In this document: positions 34,703-44,135 of the stretch, piece by piece | How the letters are laid out: the number at the start of each line of letters is the position of its first letter | Numbering within the stretch: the first letter of the stretch is position 1 | NCBI GenBank assembly: GCA_943371535.1 | Contig: CALRVE020000006.1 | Span: forward strand, 62,001 to 126,000 | Direction: 5' to 3' | Length of the DNA: 64,000 bases | Source of the DNA: UBA1930 sp943371535 | GTDB lineage: Bacteria; Bacteroidota; Bacteroidia; Chitinophagales; Chitinophagaceae | Notes under the pieces: generated by a model | Databases searched by the model: none | Told to the model about the DNA's origin: nothing | What the model saw: only the letters and a program-made list of their open reading frames with translations | Translations under genes and position numbers: made by a program

Positions 34703-35560
34703 ATGGCAGGAATATTTAATCGTGGTAATAATGGTGTTAAGGCCGAAATGACATTTATAGATCATTTAGAAGAGCTAAGGCAACACATTATTAGAAGTGT
34801 GGTAGCCATTTTGGTGGGTGCAGCAGTTATTTTTATTTATCGTAATTGGGTATTTGATAATATTATTATTGGTCCTATTAACCCTAATTTTATTAGTTAT
34901 AAAGCTTTGTGCAGTTTTAGCAATTGGGCTGGTTTAGGCAATGCTTTATGTATGCCTCCTGTAAAGGTAGATATGCAAACCACTACTTTTGGAGGTCAGT
35001 TTTTAAGCAGCATCAGTATGGCATTTGTAGGAGGATTTATTATGGCTTTTCCGTACGTATTTTGGGAGTTTTGGCGTTTTTTAAAACCAGCATTAAGAGA
35101 AAGAGAAATTAAGAACACACGATTTGTAATTTTTTGGGTGTCGTTTTTCTTTTTTACTGGTGGTGCTTTTGGATACTTTTTATTAGGACCATTTACGTTC
35201 AACTTTTTAGCTGGCTTTCAACTAGGCAATTTAGGAACATTGGTAACTAGGCCTACTTTAAATGATTATTTAGATAACCTCACCAATATTATTTTGGGTT
35301 GTGGTTTAGCATTTGAGTTGCCAGTGTTGGCTTATATACTTACTAAAATTGGTATTGTAACACCTAGTTTTTTAAAGAAAACCCGTAAATATGCGATAGT
35401 AGTTATTTTAATTGCAGCAGCTGTTATAACACCAAGTCCAGATTGGATGAGCCAGTTAATTGTGTTTTTACCACTTTGGTTATTGTACGAAATAAGTATT
35501 ATTATTTCTAGCAAAATAACTAAAGAAGATGAAAAAAGAGAATTAGAAGAATGGAGTTAA
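34703..35560 (+). CDS. tatC: Sec-independent translocase subunit TatC
   Basis: Receptor of the twin-arginine pathway for folded proteins. The 285 residues have six membrane helices and the TatC start MTFIDHLEELRQHIIRS (conserved HLxELR). A Bacteroidota-type insertion follows helix 1 (about residues 50-90). FPYVFWEFWRFLKPALREREI is split over 115-136 with the conserved acidic residue, then ALRERE, FELPVL and ITPSPDWMSQ. No tatA/tatB gene is adjacent. It is a single-gene unit with its own -7 box. Confidence 0.96.
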   Translation: MAGIFNRGNNGVKAEMTFIDHLEELRQHIIRSVVAILVGAAVIFIYRNWVFDNIIIGPINPNFISYKALCSFSNWAGLGNALCMPPVKVDMQTTTFGGQFLSSISMAFVGGFIMAFPYVFWEFWRFLKPALREREIKNTRFVIFWVSFFFFTGGAFGYFLLGPFTFNFLAGFQLGNLGTLVTRPTLNDYLDNLTNIILGCGLAFELPVLAYILTKIGIVTPSFLKKTRKYAIVVILIAAAVITPSPDWMSQLIVFLPLWLLYEISIIISSKITKEDEKRELEEWS

Positions 35561-35571
35561 TAGTTTAATAA

Positions 35572-36192
35572 CTACCAATCTTTCTCTTGATTATACTGTT
35601 GTGTTTTTTGCTTTTGTATGTCTTTTTGCAAACGTTTTTCTTCTTCTCTTAATTTTTTTAATTCGTTTTCTATTTGCGGTTTACTCATTTTCGGCTGCTC
35701 TTTCTTTTGTTGCTCTTCTTTTTTATTGTTTTGAGGTTGGTTGTTGGGCTGCTGTTTAGGTGGTTCTTTTTGCCTAATTTCATTCATGGCTTTTTGCAAA
35801 TTCTCCCTTGCTGCTGCATCGTTGGGCGATAATTTTAAGGCTTGTTTAAAAGCAGTTACAGCATCATTCCATTTTTGTTGTTTGGCTTCGGCAACACCTT
35901 TGTTATAAGCAGCTTTTGCTTGTAGCAGGGTATTTTTGGAATTGCTCAATGCTTCAGAATATGCAGTAGCTGCATCTGCATATTTATTTTGTTTGTGCAA
36001 AGCATTGCCTTTGTTTAATAATGCAATGGCGTTGGTATTGTTTTTTTCAAGAGCAATACTGTACTGTTTTTCAGCATCGGTAAAATCACCTTTTTTGTAT
36101 GCTTCGTTACCCTTAATAATATTGCTGTTTTCTTTTTGGGCAAATGCATTTTGGAAAAGAATTATGCATAATATGGTACAAAGTATTTTCAA
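35572..36192 (-). CDS. TPR protein, BatC-like, TTG start coupled to the VWA gene
   Basis: 206 residues: signal peptide KILCTILCIILFQNAFAQ, three or four tetratricopeptide repeats (~22-140; NEAYKKGDFTDAEKQYSIAL, ALHKQNKYADAATAYSEAL, KWNDAVTAFKQALKLSPND), then a Gln/Pro/Lys-rich low-complexity tail. The start codon is TTG at 36192: the only start giving the full signal peptide, it overlaps the TGA stop of the VWA gene as TTGA. Together with the VWA gene this matches the Bat (Bacteroides aerotolerance) operon, where BatC is the TPR member. Confidence 0.82.
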   Translation of the reverse strand: MKILCTILCIILFQNAFAQKENSNIIKGNEAYKKGDFTDAEKQYSIALEKNNTNAIALLNKGNALHKQNKYADAATAYSEALSNSKNTLLQAKAAYNKGVAEAKQQKWNDAVTAFKQALKLSPNDAAARENLQKAMNEIRQKEPPKQQPNNQPQNNKKEEQQKKEQPKMSKPQIENELKKLREEEKRLQKDIQKQKTQQYNQEKDW

Positions 36193-37208
36193 ATTATTTG
36201 CTTTTTTTGTTCTGAGATAAAAAATTCAATTAACAGCAATAAGATGGCAAAACCCAGAAAATACATATAAAAACTTTGAAACTGTACATTACCTCCGTTA
36301 TTGTTGATAGGTTTTTTTTCAATGGTGTTTAACTCGTTGGCTACTTCAACAGCAGTTGCACTAGTATTATTTAAGTTATAAAATTTTCCATTGGCAGCTT
36401 CGGCTATTTGGGTTAACAAGGTTTCGTTTAGTTTGGTAATTACTGTAGCTCCGTTTTTATCTCTTTTGTATTCATTTGTTCCTCCTTCAATAATTGGAGT
36501 CCCAGTTGCTGAGCCTACACCAATTGAGTACAAAACAGTACCATGTTCGGCTAATTTTTTGGCTGCTTCAATAGCTTTGTCATCGTGATCATCTCCATCG
36601 GTAATTAAAACAACAGCTTTCGACTTTTTTGTTTTAGTGTCTAAGCTTGCATCGCATAGGTTCAAAGCATCGCTAATAACAGTTCCTTGTACACTAATTA
36701 AATCTGTACTTGCATTGCAAATAAAAATTTTAGAGGCAGCAATATCATTGGTTAATGGCATTTGTAAAAATGCTTCTCCTGCAAATACTACTAAACCAAT
36801 ATTGTTGTTGTGTAAATTATTAGAAAGCTGATAAATAAACTGTTTGGCTTTGTCTAAACGAGTGGGTTTTTCATCTTGCCCCAACATGCTTTTGCTTACG
36901 TCTAATGCAATCATAATATCAATACCATTAGACGCTGTGTTATTGTTTAAATCGGGTTTTCTTAAATTGGAAATAGCTATAATGCTTGTAGCAATGGCAA
37001 TAAGAACAAGAATAATTTTTAATTGATATTTTTTGGTAGAGTGATTCTTGGTAAGTAGTTGAATGAGTTGTGGATTGCCTAACTTTTTAAGAACATTCTT
37101 TTTCCATCGTAACAATACAAACAACAATACCGCAAGTGGTATTAATACCAGTAAAGCCCATAAATAATTGCTATGCTCAAATTGCCACATGGGTTGCAAG
37201 CTAAGCAT
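36189..37208 (-). CDS. VWA-domain membrane protein, BatB/BatA-like
   Basis: 339 residues: N-terminal membrane helices (~14-33 and 63-81), a von Willebrand A domain (~95-290) with the MIDAS motif DVSKSM (Asp103, Ser105, Ser107) and ITDGDDHDD, and a C-terminal helix (~312-330). This is the Bat family layout; in Bacteroides the operon affects oxygen tolerance. The first ATG gives SLQPMWQFEHSN; ATG at residue 7 is an equally good start. The stop overlaps the next gene. Only two bat genes are seen here; moxR/batD/batE are absent next to them. Confidence 0.88.
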   Translation of the reverse strand: MLSLQPMWQFEHSNYLWALLVLIPLAVLLFVLLRWKKNVLKKLGNPQLIQLLTKNHSTKKYQLKIILVLIAIATSIIAISNLRKPDLNNNTASNGIDIMIALDVSKSMLGQDEKPTRLDKAKQFIYQLSNNLHNNNIGLVVFAGEAFLQMPLTNDIAASKIFICNASTDLISVQGTVISDALNLCDASLDTKTKKSKAVVLITDGDDHDDKAIEAAKKLAEHGTVLYSIGVGSATGTPIIEGGTNEYKRDKNGATVITKLNETLLTQIAEAANGKFYNLNNTSATAVEVANELNTIEKKPINNNGGNVQFQSFYMYFLGFAILLLLIEFFISEQKKQII

Positions 37209-37234
37209 TGAAATGATAAATAAAAATTAAAGTG

Positions 37235-37270
37235 AATAAAGTACACTCCTTTTTAGCAGTGTACTTTATT
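37235..37270 (-). terminator. Terminator after the PID-CTERM gene
   Basis: AATAAAGTACACT pairs with AGTGTACTTTATT (13 bp, 10-nt loop). On the - strand it is followed by a T-rich stretch, with the VWA gene start just beyond. Confidence 0.75.
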
Positions 37271-37284
37271 GCTTAGGTTTCAAA

Positions 37285-37506
37285 TTATAATTTCTGAAAA
37301 ACTCTTCTAGACGTATCCCGGCTTTTCAACTTTCTACATGCTAAGCCAACGCCTGCTACAAGAAGTACCGTTAATCCCCCATCAACAGGTACATCTTCAA
37401 AACCTGGATCTCCACCAGGATCGTCTAGAATTTGAGCATTTAACTGAACAATATTTATGATGAGCAAGAATATTAATAGGTTCAACTTTTTAAATACAGA
37501 TTTCAT
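37285..37506 (-). CDS. Small PID-CTERM-type sorted protein
   Basis: 73 residues in three parts: a signal peptide (FKKLNLLIFLLIINIVQLNAQ), a short acidic, Gly/Pro-rich spacer (ILDDPGGDPGFEDV), and PVDGGLTVLLVAGVGLACRKL, a hydrophobic helix followed by basic residues. The P-[IV]-D-G-G helix plus basic tail is what I recognise as the PID-CTERM sorting domain of Bacteroidota (a membrane-targeting tag analogous to PEP-CTERM). There is almost no mature part. It starts 18 nt after the stop of the giant surface protein and ends in a terminator, so it is the last gene of that unit. Confidence 0.75.
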   Translation of the reverse strand: MKSVFKKLNLLIFLLIINIVQLNAQILDDPGGDPGFEDVPVDGGLTVLLVAGVGLACRKLKSRDTSRRVFQKL

Positions 37507-37524
37507 GGTTGTTTTTTTATGAGA

Positions 37525-40500
37525 TTAATAAATAATCAATTGAGTGTTTGATTTGTTGCCGGTTGCATCTATCACTTCAAGTATATAATTTCCTGCTGCA
37601 ATGTGAGTTGGAATAGTTAACTGCTTTGTAGTGGTGGTAAGATTGTTATTTACGGTTGATTGCCAAATGGTCTTTCCTTCTAGACTCAATAGTTGTATTG
37701 CAGCTAATCCTAATTGCATATTTTTTAAAGTGATGGAAATTGTATTTCCTTTCTTAGCTGGATTTGGGTAGGCTTGTAATGAGATTGCTTCTTTGTTAAA
37801 TTGAACTCTTGCAATACTGCTATATACAAATGATCCGTTTTTGTTGATGGCTTTAATTCTGTAATAATTAATTTCACCAAAAGGTTGTTCATCTGTTATT
37901 GCATATATATTTTCTGTAGCTGAATTGTTTGCTATTGTTTCGGCTATTGTTTTAAATGAAAGCCCATCGGCACTTTTTTCCACTTGATATTTCTCCATAT
38001 CATATTCACCCTTAACAAGCCATTTAACCGCAATGTTTTTATGTTGTTTGTTTGCTGTAAGTACAATTGATTGTAAAGGCAATGTTCTTGCCGATTGGAA
38101 TGTAATCATAAACCTATCGCCTCTGCTATTAGTATCAGCATTTGTAGTAAATGCATAAACAGTTTCTCCTGTAAGCTGCAAGTTGGTAGAAGTGTTTAAA
38201 TACAAATCTTTTAACGTAGCCGATAGCATTGCTGTTGCGTCAAAATTGCTTGCAGCCAAACGTAGCTCATAGGTTGTAGCAGCCATATTTGAAACACGAA
38301 TAAATAAAGTATCATTTACTGTTACGAATGGTCGGCGTTCTAACATAAGGGTTTGATTATGTCTCATCAATGAAATGTTATCTGCTGAATTAGGGAGTTT
38401 CAAAGCATCTTCATTGGTTACTAATGTTGAGGCTGATGAATCGAATAATGCGGTAACTCCATCAGATAATTGAGCTACATTATTAGTTGTTCTAAATAAA
38501 TTAATCACCATTTTTTCAAATCGGTTGGCACTGGCTCTAAATACACTATTAACAGGCGTAGATATTTTTGCTGTTTCATTAAACTCAATACTTCCATTTC
38601 CTGCATTAGCATATACAAAGAAGGCTTGTCCACTTTGTATGTAAGAAGTAAAGTTTATATAACTTCCTACAGGTGTTGCAGGTGTGGTTGTTTGTGTAGC
38701 CATATCAAATAAAACATAACCACCTACATTATTTGCACCTGTTCTGTTGGGATCCCAAATCCAAAAACGGTTTTGAATATTATTTTTTTGTAATTGCTCA
38801 AAATCAATAGTACTGGCATATGGGTTACCAATTAAATTAAATGTTTGATTGGCTAAGTTTTGAACAGAATGGTTGCCAATAATTAATTCTCCTTTAGCTT
38901 TAAGTGTAGTAGCCTCAGCTCCATTACTCATAGTACCACTTTGAAAGCCACCTGTAACAAATAATAAATAGCTATTATTGGTTTGAGCATTAAATAAGTT
39001 AGTGGTATTGGTGTTGTTTACATTTATCCAACCATTATTAAACTGACGCAATGAGTAACCACCACCATTAGAAAGACCACTATTTAAAGCTGTTGGATTT
39101 GCAGTACCAAAAGGAGCTGGCCCCCAAATTTCGGCACCAGTATTAGCAATTACCAATCCATTGTTTTGCCAGTTATAAAATACACTATTGTTTTCTGTTC
39201 CTTTTAAAGGTGCAGTTAAAGTACGCCAAGCTCTTTTTGCAGGAATGTATCTTTCAACAGTTACTTTGCCTACAATTGCTCCTGGATTTAATTGACCAAC
39301 ACTTGCTGTATAAACTTGTGTACTTTTTAGTATAAGATTATTATTGGTAAATAGTTTGCCGCTATTTATAGATAAACTTTCTAAAACACCAATTGCATTA
39401 CTTTCTCCTGATGGAATAGTAACACCTGCATTGTTATTAATAACAAGATGTCTGATGCTTCCTGTACCACCTAATAATTGTTGTTCTCCGTTATTAAACT
39501 TAACAAATCCTGAACCGCCAATTATTCCATTATTCATTAATGTACCCGTAACATTTAATGTATGTGCAGCATTAATAATAATATTTCGTTGTGCAGCAAC
39601 ATACATGTTATTAATAGTAATAGGCTGTGTAAGTACTAATTCGTTACTAACCCCATTGCCAGGTAAAACAGCCATTCCGTTTTCATTAGGCACAATGCCA
39701 TCTGTCCAGTTGCCTGCTACTTGCCAGTTACCACTTACTGCACCACTCCAACTATTAAATTCATAAGCACCATGATCTCTGTTTGTATTTGGACGAACAC
39801 GATTTCTAATATCAGTTGTTAGTGCCGCAATTGTTGGAGCAATATTATAAAGAGCACCATTTTGTGGTATTAAAATTTCACTTGAAATAAATTGTGGGTT
39901 GGCTTCTCTGGAATTTGCATCTCTGCCATTTACTGCTCTTAACGCAGCTATATTATTATAATTAATAAACACATTTACACTGCTGTGAATTTTAAATGGC
40001 GTAGCACTTCCATGATAAATATTATGATTACTTTCAGTATAATATGAACCACCGCCAGATGCTGAACGCCAAATAACCATTGCATAACCATTAGGGTTAG
40101 AAAAGATATTGTTTTCTACCTTTAAATTTGCTCTCACTAAGCCACAACGCACAGCTGTAGAAGTGGCATTATTGCCAACTAAATGAACCGTATTGTGATA
40201 AAAACTACTATGGTCTGATTGTGCAACAATACCCTCTGTTGTGGCACTTGTAGCCATCACTACTTCATTGTTCCAAACTCTTGCATTGCCGCCTTCATAG
40301 TTGCCACCTGCAGCAGCAGCTGTAACATTAATACCAATTACACCTGGTACTTGTGTATTAACGATTTTGTTTTGCTGCACAATAAATGCATTGTTTGCAC
40401 TACCCATTGAAATGCCACTAAATGTTCCGGTAGAAGGACCATAAATTTTATTGCGGCTAACTTCTGGTGCATTGGCTGAACCAAAATTGATAGCATAATT

Positions 40501-43215
40501 TTTATGTCCTCTAAAGGTGTTATCTATTACTTTTATTCCACTTCCTATTAAGTTTAAAGAACGGTTGCCTTGTAAGAAAATGGAGTTATTAATATTGGCA
40601 TTTGCAAAAGAACTAGTAACAGTAAGTAAATCATTATCAATAGTTGCGGGAGCATCGGCATTACCTTCTATTATACAATTGTTTAGTTTAAATGTATTGG
40701 CTGCTGCATTTACATGGATTACTCTACCCAAAGTGGCAGAGCTATTTTTTAAATGTAGTTGTTGAAATTGTAAATTCTTAACTCCATTGTGACGAAACAC
40801 ATAGTTGTTGGCTGCTATAGCAGGAGAAAATTGAATAGTAACTTTTGTACTATCGTTGTTTAAGCTTTTAAATGTAATTGGTCTATTACCAAAACCATTA
40901 GTACCAGCAATTGTAGGAAGTGCAAACTGTTCATTGTACACACCATTTTCCAATAGAAATGTGACCCAAGCACTTATGCCATTGGTTTGTAATGCATTTA
41001 CTGCCGATGTTATGTTTGGAAAATGTGCATGAACGCTATTACCAATTTTATAAAAACCTGCTAATGGATTTAGAAGTGCCATTGCTGTGTCAGATTTTCT
41101 TAAGTAGGCAAAATTAATTTTGAATAAGCCACCCAATCGATCTGCATTATTAATAGAAGTATCGTTAGCCGATTGTATACTTTGAAAAACAAAACGTACA
41201 CCATGGTTACCCAAATCTTGTTCAATAGCATTGGCTATGGTTGTAGCAACAGCCCCAGTAATAAATTGATTTCGGGTTAAACGAACATCATCGGTATGTG
41301 CAGCAACGCTATCCATTAAGTAGCCATGTTTATTATACTCTATGCCTAAGTGTACGGTTGGCATTTCGCCTTTAAATAGAAGGTTACCATTGCCAAGTAA
41401 AATTTCATAATGAGATTTTACCTCACTATAATTGTTCATTGTATCAATTCGTTTTTGATACCTTCTTTTTTCAAGTGGATTAGAATAGGTCCAATCGAAT
41501 TCAGCACCAACACTATCTTCACCAAGACTTACTGGTGTAAAACGAATTGAAATATCTCTAGTCGTTAAATTATTGGCTTGCAAAGCTGCAGTTAGTGCAG
41601 GAAAACCCTGAACAACACCATCGCCTCTTAAACCAGCTTCTACAGTACTGTCTATTCTATCATAATCTGTTGTGCTTAAATAATAATAGGCAGAATCAAT
41701 GGAAATTGTTGGAGTTCCAGGAGTTAGTTTGTGACCATAAGCAGCAGGCTCCCGTAAATTGTTTGATAAAGCATTAAATGCTGCAATCCCAACTTTATGA
41801 TTGCCAGCACCTTCAATCCCAATAAAATCAACACTGTTAGGGAAAGGATAATAGGAGTACCAACGCTCTACGCCATGTTCTGTAGAAACCCAAATTTCTT
41901 CGTTGGCAGGTGCAAAACTCATACCTGTTATATTGGTTCTTTGCGTAGCACCATTGTTGTTAAAGGTTATTTGAGCTCCTCTTCTTGCAAAACTGTGCCT
42001 TGTTGCAGGAAGGTGAGAACCATTCCACAAAAAGGTAGTAGGAGATGCTTTTTCGTACCTATAAGCCTCTGTAACTGCTGCTGATGTACTAGCCAAAGTC
42101 CAAATACTATTAGTAGCGTCTTTAAATATTTTACTAGGAAAATCCGATAAATTGGTTCTGATAATATCAAATGACCATCCCCAAGTTCCCCATAGTGGTG
42201 GAGTTAAAAAATTGGCAATTTGTGTACGATCGTTAGAGTTATAATTATTATTATCAATATAATACATGCCGCCTCCAAAAGAACTAATCAAAATTCTATT
42301 GTCTTTATTACGAGAAGCTTTAATGGCAATAGGATTGTATTCGTTTTGAGCTGCGTTTAACCATGGTGCATCTCTTAATGTCCATAAATCCCATTCGTTA
42401 GTAGCAGGTTTAAAACGTCGTACATATCTAAGTCCAACTAACCCATTACCACCATCCCCTACTGCTGTTTCTACTATCATTACAGGATGGTTATTTGCAT
42501 CAATATCTATCGAAATAATTTTCGTTGCTCCCACATTAGTAACATGACCAGTTGAAGTTGTGTATACAAAATTTGGAGGAGTATACGTTGTAAATACTCC
42601 TGCCGAACTCATTTTAATTAAGCCACTTGCACATGCAAACCAAATATTGTGGTCATTATCTTCAACCATATCTATTACACCGCCTTTATCGGGGAAATTA
42701 TTTAAAGCCGGATGTAGTGCACTAAAAGCAATACCATTAAATACTACTAAAGGAGCACTACCATTAGTAGGTGGCGGTGGATTCATTAATCTGCCAGGGT
42801 TTTTTGGTACAAACCAAATATTACCATTAGAGCTTCTAAAAACTTTTGAAAATCGATACGAATCATTATAAATTGTATTTCCATTTACAACTGCTTGGGG
42901 TAAAGAGGCTAATGATGGATATTCCCATGTGCCGTTGATATTTCTTTTACTGATTGGATGATTATATAAAGACGGTGATTGATAATATTGATCATGTGTT
43001 ACCCAAATGGTACCATTGGGCTCTCTTACAATATCTGAACAACCATTACTGGCTAATCCATTTGCATTGGTAAATGTTTCAACCCTATTATGTTGTTGTG
43101 CAACAAGTGGAGGGTGAATGAATAAATTGATGATTGCAAAAACCAAACAGCATTTTAGCAATTGCTGATTAATGGAGCAAAATTGGGGAAGTAGATTAGC
43201 GTTAGAAAGTTTCAT
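37525..43215 (-). CDS. Giant T9SS-secreted surface protein: propeller, beta-helix and sorting domain
   Basis: 1,896 residues from ATG 43215, with signal peptide KCCLVFAIINLFIHPPLVAQ. The first ~470 residues contain two-component-regulator propeller units (NGLASNGCSDIVREPNGTIW, DMVEDNDHNIWFACASGL). The middle has Asn-rich right-handed beta-helix repeats (~750-1100; FRHNGVKNLQFQQLHLKNSS and similar). Beta-sandwich modules follow, with a fibronectin-like one near 1710-1810 (VKWLVKGEYDMEKYQVEKS). The last ~80 residues are a T9SS type A sorting domain (LQAYPNPAKKGNTISITL ... GNYILEVIDATGNKSNTQLIIY). It is therefore exported by T9SS and probably surface-attached. The frame opens 10 codons earlier, but the -7 box lies over those starts. 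It sits directly downstream of a LytS/LytTR pair. Confidence 0.88.
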   Translation of the reverse strand: MKLSNANLLPQFCSINQQLLKCCLVFAIINLFIHPPLVAQQHNRVETFTNANGLASNGCSDIVREPNGTIWVTHDQYYQSPSLYNHPISKRNINGTWEYPSLASLPQAVVNGNTIYNDSYRFSKVFRSSNGNIWFVPKNPGRLMNPPPPTNGSAPLVVFNGIAFSALHPALNNFPDKGGVIDMVEDNDHNIWFACASGLIKMSSAGVFTTYTPPNFVYTTSTGHVTNVGATKIISIDIDANNHPVMIVETAVGDGGNGLVGLRYVRRFKPATNEWDLWTLRDAPWLNAAQNEYNPIAIKASRNKDNRILISSFGGGMYYIDNNNYNSNDRTQIANFLTPPLWGTWGWSFDIIRTNLSDFPSKIFKDATNSIWTLASTSAAVTEAYRYEKASPTTFLWNGSHLPATRHSFARRGAQITFNNNGATQRTNITGMSFAPANEEIWVSTEHGVERWYSYYPFPNSVDFIGIEGAGNHKVGIAAFNALSNNLREPAAYGHKLTPGTPTISIDSAYYYLSTTDYDRIDSTVEAGLRGDGVVQGFPALTAALQANNLTTRDISIRFTPVSLGEDSVGAEFDWTYSNPLEKRRYQKRIDTMNNYSEVKSHYEILLGNGNLLFKGEMPTVHLGIEYNKHGYLMDSVAAHTDDVRLTRNQFITGAVATTIANAIEQDLGNHGVRFVFQSIQSANDTSINNADRLGGLFKINFAYLRKSDTAMALLNPLAGFYKIGNSVHAHFPNITSAVNALQTNGISAWVTFLLENGVYNEQFALPTIAGTNGFGNRPITFKSLNNDSTKVTIQFSPAIAANNYVFRHNGVKNLQFQQLHLKNSSATLGRVIHVNAAANTFKLNNCIIEGNADAPATIDNDLLTVTSSFANANINNSIFLQGNRSLNLIGSGIKVIDNTFRGHKNYAINFGSANAPEVSRNKIYGPSTGTFSGISMGSANNAFIVQQNKIVNTQVPGVIGINVTAAAAGGNYEGGNARVWNNEVVMATSATTEGIVAQSDHSSFYHNTVHLVGNNATSTAVRCGLVRANLKVENNIFSNPNGYAMVIWRSASGGGSYYTESNHNIYHGSATPFKIHSSVNVFINYNNIAALRAVNGRDANSREANPQFISSEILIPQNGALYNIAPTIAALTTDIRNRVRPNTNRDHGAYEFNSWSGAVSGNWQVAGNWTDGIVPNENGMAVLPGNGVSNELVLTQPITINNMYVAAQRNIIINAAHTLNVTGTLMNNGIIGGSGFVKFNNGEQQLLGGTGSIRHLVINNNAGVTIPSGESNAIGVLESLSINSGKLFTNNNLILKSTQVYTASVGQLNPGAIVGKVTVERYIPAKRAWRTLTAPLKGTENNSVFYNWQNNGLVIANTGAEIWGPAPFGTANPTALNSGLSNGGGYSLRQFNNGWINVNNTNTTNLFNAQTNNSYLLFVTGGFQSGTMSNGAEATTLKAKGELIIGNHSVQNLANQTFNLIGNPYASTIDFEQLQKNNIQNRFWIWDPNRTGANNVGGYVLFDMATQTTTPATPVGSYINFTSYIQSGQAFFVYANAGNGSIEFNETAKISTPVNSVFRASANRFEKMVINLFRTTNNVAQLSDGVTALFDSSASTLVTNEDALKLPNSADNISLMRHNQTLMLERRPFVTVNDTLFIRVSNMAATTYELRLAASNFDATAMLSATLKDLYLNTSTNLQLTGETVYAFTTNADTNSRGDRFMITFQSARTLPLQSIVLTANKQHKNIAVKWLVKGEYDMEKYQVEKSADGLSFKTIAETIANNSATENIYAITDEQPFGEINYYRIKAINKNGSFVYSSIARVQFNKEAISLQAYPNPAKKGNTISITLKNMQLGLAAIQLLSLEGKTIWQSTVNNNLTTTTKQLTIPTHIAAGNYILEVIDATGNKSNTQLIIY

Positions 43216-43242
43216 AATAAATGGTTTTATGTATTTCAACAT

Positions 43243-43250
43243 CAAACCTA
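43243..43250 (-). promoter_or_regulatory. Promoter -7 box (TAGGTTTG) of the giant surface protein gene
   Basis: Exact TAnnTTTG on the - strand, 28 nt before ATG 43215, with a TTTTA element 18 nt further upstream. It overlaps the upstream start codons at 43245/43242, which argues for 43215. Confidence 0.6.
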
Positions 43251-43303
43251 TTTATGTTACTACTGTATTAAAACCTACTTATAGTATGTGGTGGTATTGA
43301 GCA

Positions 43304-43338
43304 AGAATTTGGTAAAAATGAAATAGAATTTGGTAAAA
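43304..43338 (-). promoter_or_regulatory. Direct repeat with 21-nt period: candidate LytTR binding site
   Basis: The - strand reads TTTTACCAAATTCT twice (43325-43338 and 43304-43317), exactly 21 nt apart, two helical turns. LytTR regulators such as AgrA bind direct repeats about two turns apart. It lies between the LytTR gene and the giant protein's promoter, about 54 nt upstream of the -7 box. Confidence 0.55.
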
Positions 43339-43366
43339 TCACTTTTGCAATAAAATGATTGTTTTG

Positions 43367-44104
43367 TTATCGTTTAGTGAGTAAGTCTAAAAAGGCGTCT
43401 TTCTTTCTTCGGGAAATTTCAATTTGACTGCCATCGGCCATTTGAACATAGCCGCCATCTAACTTATTGTAGCCTGTGGCATATTCCAGATTAATTAAAT
43501 GTGATTGGTGGATGCGAAAAAAACCCTCTTCTACCAAAAGCTCTTCATATTCTTTAAGCGTTTTGGTTACCATTATTTTTTTTTGATTTTGCAGAAAAAA
43601 TAAGGTGTAATTATTGCTCGATTCGCAACGGATAATTTCAGTTACTTTAACCAATTCTAATCCATTAGTTGACGGAAGTGCCAGTTTATTTAGTTTTTGT
43701 TTATTGAAAAATAATGCTTCGAGCCTTTGTTCTAAATTGATTTGTTTCGTTTGTTTATATACCTTTTGAAGAGCCGATTCTAACACATCTGGGTCAATGG
43801 GTTTTGTTATATAATCAATAGCACTATAACGAAATGCTTTTAAGGCAAACTCTTCGTGGGCGGTAATAAAAACAAGTTGAAAATTTTTATACTCAATTTT
43901 TTCTAATACATCAAACCCTGTACCATCGCCTAAATTGATATCTAAGAATACCAATTCTGGTTTTAATTGATTGATGCTTTGTATTGCCTCGGTAACAGAA
44001 CTTGCTTCTGCAATTACTGTTATCTGAGCTTGCAGCAAAAAGAGTAGCTTTTGTAAGGTTTGCCTACCCTTGTTTTCATCGTCTACAATAATGGTAGTGA
44101 GCAT
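43367..44104 (-). CDS. LytTR-family response regulator
   Basis: 245 residues: CheY-like receiver (1-120; acidic DDE at 8-10, phospho-Asp55 in LVFLDINLGDG, Lys101 in TKPI) and a LytTR DNA-binding domain (~140-243; IRCESSNNYTLFFL, TKTLKEYEELL, FFRIHQSHLINLEYATGY, GSQIEISRRKK). It acts as a transcription factor once phosphorylated. The partner sensor gene is 31 nt upstream. The next gene downstream is the giant T9SS protein, with a suitable repeat between them. Confidence 0.95.
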   Translation of the reverse strand: MLTTIIVDDENKGRQTLQKLLFLLQAQITVIAEASSVTEAIQSINQLKPELVFLDINLGDGTGFDVLEKIEYKNFQLVFITAHEEFALKAFRYSAIDYITKPIDPDVLESALQKVYKQTKQINLEQRLEALFFNKQKLNKLALPSTNGLELVKVTEIIRCESSNNYTLFFLQNQKKIMVTKTLKEYEELLVEEGFFRIHQSHLINLEYATGYNKLDGGYVQMADGSQIEISRRKKDAFLDLLTKR

Positions 44105-44135
44105 TTTTAAAATGTAAATTAGTTGGGCGTAAAAA

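Noticed and set aside
39344..39766. 140-codon + strand frame inside the giant surface protein gene
   Set aside because: Antisense shadow of repetitive Asn/Gly-rich coding sequence.
43304..43338. Could the spaced direct repeat be a CRISPR remnant?
   Set aside because: Only two 14-nt copies with a 7-nt gap, and no cas genes in the window.
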